Source: JBFHRB01 sp041591915 (lineage in GTDB: Bacteria; Actinomycetota; Nitriliruptoria; Nitriliruptorales; Nitriliruptoraceae). Taken from it: DNA of 10,032 bases. How positions within the stretch are numbered: the first letter of the stretch is position 1; every line of letters begins with the position of its first letter. A model generated the notes under the pieces. The model saw only the letters and a list, made by a program, of their open reading frames with translations. It ran no database searches and was not told the DNA's origin. Shown here piece by piece: positions 1 to 4,864 of this stretch. Where the stretch lies: the NCBI GenBank assembly GCA_041591915.1, contig JBFHRB010000120.1, forward strand, positions 1-10,032, in the 5' to 3' direction. The translations under genes and the position numbers were made by a program.

Positions 1-1027
1 CGGAGCCGTCGGTGGTGGTGACGAAGCTCGCCGCAGCCACGTAGCGGTAGTCCTCGGCGACGTCGACGATGGTGATCGGCGCCTCGTAGTGCACGCCCAC
101 GAGCTCCGCGCCCGGGAACTCCCTGACGACCTCGGCGTCCTCGCCCAGGACCTTCTCGCGGAGGTCCGCGGCGACGACGAGGAGCTCGCCGTCGGCACGC
201 ACGAGGGCGTAGGTGGCGCCGGGGTTGACCGCGACCAGCGTGTTGGAGGGCAGCGTCCATGGCGTGGTCGTCCACACGACCAGCTTCGCGCCCTCGGCCG
301 CGAGCGGTCCGTCGAGGACGGGGAATCGGACGAAGACCGACGGGTCCTCGACGGTCTCGTAGCCCATGGCGACCTCGGCGTCGCTGAGGCCGGTGCCACA
401 GCGGGCGCAGTAGGGCGCCACCCGGAAGTCCTCGAAGATGAGGCCCTCGTCCCACAGCTTCTTGAGCGCCCACCACAGCGAGTCGACGTACTCGGCGTCC
501 ATGGTCCAGTAGGCGTCCGGCATGTCGACCCAGAAGCCGATGCGCTCCGTGAGCTCCTCGAAGTCGCCGACGTAGCGCTGCACGGACTCGCGGCAGCGCT
601 GGTTGAACGCCTCGATGCCGTAGTCCTCGATCTCCGACTTGGAGTTGAGGCCCAGCTCCTTCTCCACCTCGAGCTCGACCGGCAGGCCGTGGCAGTCCCA
701 GCCCGCCTTCCGGGGGACGTCGTGGCCCTTCATCGCGCGGTAGCGCGGGAACACGTCCTTGAAGACGCGTGCCTCGACGTGGTGGGCTCCGGGCTTGCCG
801 TTGGCGGTCGGCGGGCCCTCGTAGAAGGACCAGATCGGCCCGCCCTTCCGCAACGCGAGCGTCTTGTGGAACACGTCGTTCGCGTGCCAGTGCTCGAGCG
901 TCGCCTGTTCCATGGCGGGGAAGTCGGGGCGGCTGCTGACCTCGGGCCAGCCCGCGGTGGTGGTCGTCTCGTCGGCCATCGTCGTCTGCTCTGGTCGTCC
1001 GCCGTCACCCGGCGGCGTGTCGGTCAC
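1..1027 (-). CDS. ileS: Isoleucyl-tRNA synthetase, IleS2 type, N-terminal part (3' end outside window)
   Basis: Cytoplasmic class I synthetase that charges tRNA-Ile with isoleucine. Only about the first 340 residues are present; the family has over 1,000. Counting from the ATG at 979, visible blocks are FYEGPPTANG (52-61), the signature-motif position GAHH (64-67), WDCHGLP (94-100), CARCGTGLSD (191-200), and the start of the CP1 editing domain with TTTPWTLPSN (237-246). From memory, this closely resembles Streptomyces IleRS. The class I HIGH motif reads G-A-H-H, a swapped form found in some IleS2 enzymes. The start is uncertain. The ATG at 979 fits homologue length but has no good Shine-Dalgarno. 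The in-frame GTG at 1027 adds 16 residues (beginning VTDTPPGDGG) and lies inside the T-box sequestrator stem, so I prefer it; against it, the 16 extra codons include several A/T-ending ones (GGT, GGA, CGA, CCA). The gene identity is secure. Confidence 0.97.
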   Translation of the reverse strand, partial: MTDTPPGDGGRPEQTTMADETTTTAGWPEVSSRPDFPAMEQATLEHWHANDVFHKTLALRKGGPIWSFYEGPPTANGKPGAHHVEARVFKDVFPRYRAMKGHDVPRKAGWDCHGLPVELEVEKELGLNSKSEIEDYGIEAFNQRCRESVQRYVGDFEELTERIGFWVDMPDAYWTMDAEYVDSLWWALKKLWDEGLIFEDFRVAPYCARCGTGLSDAEVAMGYETVEDPSVFVRFPVLDGPLAAEGAKLVVWTTTPWTLPSNTLVAVNPGATYALVRADGELLVVAADLREKVLGEDAEVVREFPGAELVGVHYEAPITIVDVAEDYRYVAAASFVTTTDGS

Positions 1028-1087
1028 GGGGACATCACACCTGCCGGGGGACGACCACGCCGGAGCGTGACCGCGGTACCACCCCCG
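1022..1087 (-). promoter_or_regulatory. T-box antisequestrator / start-codon sequestrator switch
   Basis: Two mutually exclusive folds can be drawn. Antisequestrator: helix A1 pairs CGGGGG (1087-1082) with CCCCCG (1050-1045). The 7-nt bulge is UGGUACC (1081-1075). Helix A2 is ten base pairs (1074-1065 with 1060-1051, including G-U pairs) closed by a UCCG tetraloop. This is the textbook T-box shape. Sequestrator: GGTCACG (1072-1066), the strand used in A2, is a perfect complement of CGTGACC (1028-1022), which contains the GTG start candidate at 1027. Uncharged tRNA binding the UGGU bulge would favour the first fold and free the start. The Shine-Dalgarno is weak: AGGTG about 10 nt upstream of the GTG, in the sequestrator loop. 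The pairings are seen in the sequence; the mechanism is inferred from the family. Confidence 0.75.
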
Positions 1088-1290
1088 TTGCCCTTCAGGG
1101 CCACTCGGGGCGAGCGTCACTCGCCAGCCCACTCTCGCTGGGCTGCTCGTCCGCCCCTACGCACCCGCTGCGCGGGCTTCGGGTCGGCCGCTCGGAGGGG
1201 ATGACACGCGGGGCCTGGCTGCCGGCTCACACCGTCCCGGCTCGCTCGTAGCTGGCGGGTCCGCGCGCCGTGTCCTCGTCGCTGCGTTGG
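1028..1290 (-). promoter_or_regulatory. T-box riboswitch (tRNA-Ile sensing leader of ileS), translational type
   Basis: Leader RNA that reads the charging state of tRNA-Ile and controls ileS. Read on the minus strand, the T-box core GGGTGGTACCGCG is exact at 1084-1072. An ATC (Ile) specifier sits at 1202-1200, directly 3' of the stem arm CGTGTC, which pairs with GACACG at the start of Stem I, as expected for a specifier loop. Between specifier and T-box lie further hairpins, including a perfect 7-bp CAGCCCA/TGGGCTG and a 6-bp GGCGAG/CTCGCC. Translational T-boxes before ileS are established in actinobacteria. No U-run follows the switch, so a transcription terminator is unlikely and control of translation is inferred. 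The 5' boundary is an estimate based on a possible -10 at 1302-1297. Confidence 0.9.
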
Positions 1291-1296
1291 TGCAGG

Positions 1297-1302
1297 AGCA
1301 TA
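1297..1302 (-). promoter_or_regulatory. ileS: Possible -10 element for the ileS leader
   Basis: On the minus strand TATGCT matches TANNNT. It would start transcription near 1290, just ahead of the first base-pairing strand of the T-box Stem I. I see no convincing -35 at the usual distance. The placement relative to the riboswitch is the main support. Confidence 0.35.
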
Positions 1303-1409
1303 CGTGAGGGCCGACCACCACGTTTCACCGCCACGTAACACGGGCGGAACGGCCATGTCACCCCTGCTCCGTACGTTCCGTCCCGTTCGCTGAGGAGAAG
1401 GAGCCCTCC

Positions 1410-1562
1410 GTGACTGACGACATCCGGCGTCGCCTGCTGGCACAGGCCTACCTGTTCGACGACCAGGGCGCGTACCGCGCCGGGGTCGAGGACGCGATCT
1501 CCGCGCTCGAGTCGGCCGGGATCATCGACGACGTCAACGCCGAGCAGGTCCTGACCGCCTGA
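1410..1562 (+). CDS. Small unrecognised protein, 50 residues
   Basis: GTG start with a strong Shine-Dalgarno (AAGGAG at 1398-1403, six bases upstream) and a TGA stop at 1560-1562. The protein starts VTDDIRRRLL and ends AEQVLTA. It is acidic, has no Cys, His or Trp, no membrane segment and no signal peptide. It reads as two short helical stretches around ALESAGIIDD and is probably cytoplasmic. I do not recognise the family and propose no function. Codons are strongly G/C-ending like those of its neighbours, which with the ribosome site makes it a real gene in my view. It diverges from ileS and is followed by a hairpin (1569-1597), so it may be its own transcript. A TACGTT at 1372-1377 could be its -10, but no -35 is clear. 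Confidence 0.72.
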   Translation: MTDDIRRRLLAQAYLFDDQGAYRAGVEDAISALESAGIIDDVNAEQVLTA

Positions 1563-1568
1563 AACGCG

Positions 1569-1597
1569 CCGTGCGCCCGTTGTGCATGGGCGCGTGG
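1569..1597 (+). terminator. Hairpin after the small protein gene (terminator-like, no U-run)
   Basis: CCGTGCGCCC (1569-1578) pairs with GGGCGCGTGG (1588-1597): ten base pairs, two of them G-U wobbles, around a 9-nt loop. It begins six bases after the stop codon. There is no T-tract, so it is a U-less terminator or an RNA-stabilising stem. Confidence 0.45.
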
Positions 1598-1645
1598 CGG
1601 GTCACGTGGAGTGCGCGACCGTTGCGCTGCGTGAGATGGGCGTCG

Positions 1646-1654
1646 TGGTACCTT
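1646..1654 (+). promoter_or_regulatory. Extended -10 promoter of the DksA-like gene, probably giving a leaderless mRNA
   Basis: TGGTACCTT matches the extended -10 pattern TGNTANNNT. It ends eight bases before the ATG at 1663, so transcription would start at or within a couple of bases of the A of the start codon. The ATG has no Shine-Dalgarno, which agrees with a leaderless transcript, a common arrangement in actinobacteria. No clear -35 is seen. The start site is inferred. Confidence 0.55.
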
Positions 1655-1662
1655 CCCGCGCC

Positions 1663-2043
1663 ATGGCCAAGCCCAAACCGCTGCCCAAGACGCTCCTGAA
1701 GAAGCTTCGCGCTGCCCTGGAATCGGAGCGCGCGGAGGTCGCGAAACAGCTCGAGGAGTCTGAGGCCGCTGCGGACGTGTCGCAGTGGCGCGACGCGGGT
1801 TTCGACGACGACGCTGCTGACACCGGCACTGCCGAGTACGAGCGCGCGCAGGCGCAGTCGCTCGCCTCCCACTCGCGCCGCCTGCTGTCCGAGATCGACG
1901 TCGCCCTCCGCAAGATGGACGAGGGGAAGTCCTACGGGATGTGCGAGCGCTGTGGTGATCCCATCGAGCGTGCCCGCCTCGAGGCCATCCCCTACGCGAC
2001 GCTGTGCCTCACCGACAAGCGGCGCGCCGAGACCGGGCGCTAG
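1663..2043 (+). CDS. DksA/TraR-family zinc-finger transcription factor
   Basis: 126-residue protein of the family that binds in the RNA polymerase secondary channel and alters initiation, often with ppGpp. Residues 11-85 are a helical, charged, coiled-coil-like arm. Its turn carries an acidic patch FDDDAAD (47-53), in the place of the Asp-bearing tip of E. coli DksA. The zinc finger follows: CERC (94-97), a conserved IERARLEAIPYATLC stretch, and C115. The usual fourth Cys is replaced by Asp118 (CLTD instead of CxxC), so metal binding may be Cys3-Asp or weak. An in-frame open stretch extends upstream, but the ATG at 1663 fits the family length and the promoter position. It is 31 bases before lspA and likely co-transcribed with it. 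The actual E. coli DksA role should not be assumed. Confidence 0.93.
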   Translation: MAKPKPLPKTLLKKLRAALESERAEVAKQLEESEAAADVSQWRDAGFDDDAADTGTAEYERAQAQSLASHSRRLLSEIDVALRKMDEGKSYGMCERCGDPIERARLEAIPYATLCLTDKRRAETGR

Positions 2044-2047
2044 GCCC

Positions 2048-2097
2048 TTGCCGGTCCTCCCACCGTTGCGGGCGGTGCCATCGGACGGCACCGGCAA
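2048..2097 (+). promoter_or_regulatory. Alternative RNA hairpins over the lspA start
   Basis: TTGCCGGT (2048-2055) is a perfect complement of ACCGGCAA (2090-2097). Inside it CACCG (2061-2065) pairs with CGGTG (2073-2077). A competing 6-bp hairpin pairs GGTGCC (2074-2079) with GGCACC (2087-2092) and cannot form together with the others. Both folds bury the lspA GTG candidate at 2075. The pairings are seen; a role in coupling lspA translation to the upstream gene is a guess, since GC-rich DNA folds easily. Confidence 0.35.
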
Positions 2098-2695
2098 TGG
2101 ATGGCTGCTTCCGGCGCACACCTTCCACGTCGTCGTCGGACTGATCGTCGCCCTGTCCGCCTACCTGCTGGACCAGGCGACGAAGCACCTCGCCGTGACC
2201 CAGCTCCAGCCGGTCGGCCGCATCGTGGACTTCCGGGGCCCGTTCAAGTGGCAGCTCGTCTTCAACGAGGGCGGGGCGTGGGGATTCCTGGACGAGGCCA
2301 ATGCCGGGCTGCTGTTCGTCGTCGCCACCCTCGTCGTCGCGGGATTCGTGCTGTGGCAGCTCCCGGCCGCACACACGTGGCGCCATGCCGCCGTGTACGG
2401 GATGCTGCTCGGGGGTGCTCTCGGCAACGCCTCCGACCGCTTGATCCGCGCACGCGTCGGCGACACCGAGGGCCTGTTCGCCGGCGCCGTCGTCGACTTC
2501 ATCGCGTCGAACCGCATACCGACGACCGCCTCGGTCCTGCCGGGGTTCCAGTTCCCGACGTTCAACGTGGCGGACGTCTGGATCATCGTCGGCGTCGGGC
2601 TGCTGTTCGTGCTCTGGTGGGGTGACGAGCAGGAGGCCCAGGAGCGAGACCGTGTCGCGCTGGCCGACATCGCCGCTCGACGAGGCACCACGTGA
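2075..2695 (+). CDS. lspA: Lipoprotein signal peptidase (signal peptidase II)
   Basis: Inner-membrane aspartyl protease that removes the signal peptide from diacylglyceryl-modified prolipoproteins. About 206 residues, slightly longer than the family norm. Membrane segments lie near 17-32, 78-95, 104-118 and 168-182. Conserved blocks: DQATK with D33, FNEGGAWGF (63-71, usually NxGAAFG), GGALGNASDR (113-122), VVDF with D141, and FNVAD with D167. D141 and D167 are the expected catalytic pair. The loop between them is longer than the 19-residue spacing I recall for Pseudomonas LspA. The start is unsure: GTG 2075 is the last start candidate before the first membrane segment and lacks a Shine-Dalgarno; TTG 2066 or 2048 are alternatives. 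It overlaps rluD by four bases, so the two are translationally coupled. Confidence 0.95.
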   Translation: MPSDGTGNGWLLPAHTFHVVVGLIVALSAYLLDQATKHLAVTQLQPVGRIVDFRGPFKWQLVFNEGGAWGFLDEANAGLLFVVATLVVAGFVLWQLPAAHTWRHAAVYGMLLGGALGNASDRLIRARVGDTEGLFAGAVVDFIASNRIPTTASVLPGFQFPTFNVADVWIIVGVGLLFVLWWGDEQEAQERDRVALADIAARRGTT

Positions 2696-3642
2696 CGCCA
2701 CGACACGCGTTCGAGGTCCGCGGCGAAGCCGTCGGGCTGCGCCTCGACGTTGCCATCAGCCGGGCGCTGTCGCTGTCACGCAGCCAGGCTGCGCAGCGGA
2801 TCGCGGCCGGGCAGGTCACCGTCGACGGCCACGCCCGACCGAAGTCGTACGCCGTCGAGGACGGTGACCGGGTCGAGGTCGAGGAGCCGCCGGAGGCCCC
2901 GCCCCCGACGGACCACGGTCCGACCCCGCCGATCCGGTACGAGGACGATCACGTCCTCGTGGTCAGCAAGCCGGCCGGGCTCGTCGTCCACCCCGGTGCC
3001 GGCAACCCCCACGGGACGCTGGTCCAGGTCCTCCAGGGCGCCGGCTACGCACTGAGCCCGGGGAGCGGCCCCGAGCGACCGGGCGTCGTGCACCGCCTCG
3101 ACAAGGAGACCAGCGGACTCCTGGTGCTGACGAAGACCACCGACGCCTACCGCGGGCTCGTCGACCAGCTCCGCAGGCGTGCCGTCGAGCGTCGCTACCT
3201 GGCGCTCGTGCACGGGCGTCTCGGAGGGGAGCGCGGGCGCGTCGACGCGCCCATCGGCCGCGACCCGCGCGACCGCAAGCGCTTCGCGGCCGTCGCCGAC
3301 GGGAAGCCGGCCATCACCCACTGGGAGGTCCGTGAGACCGCCCAGGCCCCCGGTCTCCCGGTGGATGCAGGCTCGGTCTCGCTGCTCGAGTGCAGGCTGG
3401 AGACGGGCCGGACGCACCAGATCCGCGTCCACCTCAGCTATGCCGGGCACCCGATCGTGGGGGACCCGGTGTACGGCGGGCGCGCCCTCGTCGCCGACAC
3501 CCTCGGGCTGACCCGCCCGTTCCTGCACGCCTACCGGCTGGCCTTCGTGCATCCCGTGACCGGCCAGGGCCTCGAGTTCCGCGAGGCGCTGCCCGCCGAC
3601 CTGGCGGACGTCGCGGAGGTGCTCCACCTCGAGCCCGGCTGA
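2692..3642 (+). CDS. rluD: RluA/RluD-family 23S rRNA pseudouridine synthase
   Basis: 316-residue cytoplasmic enzyme that isomerises uridine to pseudouridine, most likely in 23S rRNA. An S4 RNA-binding domain spans about residues 15-65 (LRLDVAISRALSLSRSQAAQ onward). The catalytic domain follows: DDHVLVVSKPAGLVVHPG (85-102), HRLDKETSG (134-142) with catalytic D137, RRYLALVHG (167-175), and ETGRTHQIRVHL (237-248) with YAGHPIVGDPVYGG after it. The GTG start overlaps the lspA stop as GTGA and has GAGG six bases upstream. Full length for the S4-plus-catalytic type. RluD is the best guess within the family because of the S4 domain, the lspA linkage and overall similarity, but the exact target uridines cannot be read from sequence. 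A strong hairpin follows two bases after the stop. Confidence 0.93.
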   Translation: MTPRHAFEVRGEAVGLRLDVAISRALSLSRSQAAQRIAAGQVTVDGHARPKSYAVEDGDRVEVEEPPEAPPPTDHGPTPPIRYEDDHVLVVSKPAGLVVHPGAGNPHGTLVQVLQGAGYALSPGSGPERPGVVHRLDKETSGLLVLTKTTDAYRGLVDQLRRRAVERRYLALVHGRLGGERGRVDAPIGRDPRDRKRFAAVADGKPAITHWEVRETAQAPGLPVDAGSVSLLECRLETGRTHQIRVHLSYAGHPIVGDPVYGGRALVADTLGLTRPFLHAYRLAFVHPVTGQGLEFREALPADLADVAEVLHLEPG

Positions 3643-3644
3643 AG

Positions 3645-3678
3645 GGCCGTCGCTGACGGGGGCCCGTCACCGACGGCC
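3645..3678 (+). terminator. Strong hairpin after rluD (terminator-like, no U-run)
   Basis: GGCCGTCG (3645-3652) pairs perfectly with CGACGGCC (3671-3678). After one C-C mismatch, TGACGG (3654-3659) pairs with CCGTCA (3664-3669) around a GGGC loop. It starts two bases after the TGA and probably ends the dksA-like/lspA/rluD transcript. No T-tract follows. Confidence 0.6.
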
Positions 3679-3759
3679 GCAGCCCCGAGCAGTGGGCCGG
3701 GTTCCGTCGCGGCTGCGCGTCCGGTCCCGATCCGGCCGGATGCCACGGACCGCGCCGAG

Positions 3760-4740
3760 GTGCTCGCGCGCTCGTCGCGGCCCTCCTCTCCGACACCTGC
3801 CCAGCCGAACCTGGGCCGGCTCGCCCGGCTCGACCAGGCGGTCGTGCCGGGCATGCAGCGCCGGGCGCGGGCGCTGGCCCGGGTCATCGGCCTGCCCATC
3901 GCCGCGCTGGCCTGGCTCGAGGACCGACTGCTCGGGGGCCGTCCCTGGCGCTGGATCCACGAGCGACGCCGAGGGCTGGCCTTCGTGGCCGTCGTGATCG
4001 CCTTCATCGGTTCCGGCGTCCACTTCGTCCGCTACCCGAGGATCCAGCAGCAGCGTGCGGACGAGCGCGCGGCCGCGGAGCAGCAGGACGTGCGCGCGCC
4101 GGCGGAGCGCGAGGCGGAGGTGTCCGGTGACGGGGCAGAGGTCGTCGGACCGCCCCGCGGCGTCGACGTCGACGCGTACATCACGGGCCGACACGGGGCG
4201 TTGGCCGCAGAGGCTGCCGCCGCGCCCGATCGTGAGCGGCGGGTGGCGGTGGTGTCCTTCGGCGACTACCGGACCGGGTCGGAGGTCCTCGCGGCGCTGC
4301 CGGACGAGTGGCGCATCGAGGCCGCGCAGCTGCGCATCCCGGGTCCGGAGTTCGACCCGATCGAGACCGAGGTGATCGGCGGGGACGTGGCGGCGAGCGT
4401 GGACCGGGCCCTCGCCACGCCGCTCGGTGACCTGCAGGCCGAGGAGCTCGAGCTGGCCCGTCTCATCGAATCCGGCACCGTCACCGACCCGGAGTTCCTC
4501 GGCGAGTACCAGACGCGGCTCGATGAGCTGGTCGGTGTCCGCAACGTGATCGAGTCGGGTGTCGGCCTCGTCTTCGCGGTCGTCGTCGAGGCCGAACTCG
4601 CGGACATCGCCGGCCTGGTCGGCAGCGAGGGCGTGCGGTTGGTCGACCTCGCCCCGCTGGGGACGGACCCGTCGCGGTCCGTGTTCTTCGGACTGCTGCC
4701 CGAGGACCGGGGAAACGCGACCTACGGCCGCACCGGGTGA
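3760..4740 (+). CDS. Unrecognised single-pass membrane protein with a large extracytoplasmic region
   Basis: About 326 residues from GTG 3760; GTG 3844 and ATG 3853 are later in-frame options and no start has a convincing Shine-Dalgarno. The N-terminal 70 residues are basic and partly amphipathic (RARALARVIGLPIAALAWLE at 35-54). One membrane segment follows HERRR, near 73-90 (AFVAVVIAFIGSGV), so the N-terminus should be inside and the rest outside. Next comes a Gln/Ala/Glu-rich, probably coiled-coil stretch (95-121), then two parts that each look like strand-helix-strand: RVAVVSFGDYRTGSEVLAAL (161-180) and LVFAVVVEAELADIAGLV (270-287). No Cys in the whole protein and no catalytic motif I know. 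Codon use matches the neighbours, so this is a real gene. It lies between rluD and dnaE, but nothing ties its role to either. I propose no function. Confidence 0.82.
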   Translation: MLARSSRPSSPTPAQPNLGRLARLDQAVVPGMQRRARALARVIGLPIAALAWLEDRLLGGRPWRWIHERRRGLAFVAVVIAFIGSGVHFVRYPRIQQQRADERAAAEQQDVRAPAEREAEVSGDGAEVVGPPRGVDVDAYITGRHGALAAEAAAAPDRERRVAVVSFGDYRTGSEVLAALPDEWRIEAAQLRIPGPEFDPIETEVIGGDVAASVDRALATPLGDLQAEELELARLIESGTVTDPEFLGEYQTRLDELVGVRNVIESGVGLVFAVVVEAELADIAGLVGSEGVRLVDLAPLGTDPSRSVFFGLLPEDRGNATYGRTG

Positions 4741-4772
4741 CCAGCCAGGGGCCCGGAAGGGCCCTCGGCTGG
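4741..4772 (+). terminator. GNRA-capped hairpin between the membrane-protein gene and dnaE
   Basis: CCAGCCAGGGGCCC (4741-4754) pairs with GGGCCCTCGGCTGG (4759-4772): fourteen positions with one A-C mismatch and one G-U pair, closed by a GGAA tetraloop. It begins at the base after the upstream stop codon. No U-run follows; instead its 3' arm runs directly into the dnaE -10 element. Confidence 0.6.
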
Positions 4773-4778
4773 TACGGT
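4770..4778 (+). promoter_or_regulatory. dnaE: Extended -10 promoter for dnaE
   Basis: TGGTACGGT matches TGNTANNNT and has the same first six bases as the element before the DksA-like gene. Transcription would begin near 4785, giving a leader of about 80 bases. No -35 is visible; that space is occupied by the hairpin 4741-4772. Confidence 0.5.
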
Positions 4779-4827
4779 GGCGGGAACGACACCCGTGTGA
4801 CTTCCCCCCGCCGCGTGCGTGCACCCG

Positions 4828-4846
4828 GGTCCGCCGCGAACGGACC
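4828..4846 (+). promoter_or_regulatory. Leader hairpin just upstream of the dnaE ribosome site
   Basis: GGTCCG (4828-4833) and CGGACC (4841-4846) form a perfect six-pair stem with a 7-nt loop. It ends three bases before the GGAGA ribosome site (4850-4854). Regulatory value is unknown. Confidence 0.25.
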
Positions 4847-4864
4847 GCCGGAGACCACAGAGCC

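Noticed and set aside
89..1204. A 371-codon open frame on the plus strand over ileS and its leader
   Set aside because: The minus strand carries conserved IleRS motifs and a T-box; the plus-strand product has no family features.
3640..3759. In-frame read-through of the rluD TGA into the membrane-protein frame
   Set aside because: The frame stays open from 3643 to 3760 and a hairpin sits two bases after the stop. However, GC-rich DNA often lacks stops, the spacing is too short for typical recoding, and rluD is already full length.
4559..4864. Upstream extension of dnaE to ATG 4559
   Set aside because: It would lie inside another coding frame, and homologous DnaE proteins begin at the PHP motif that directly follows GTG 4865.
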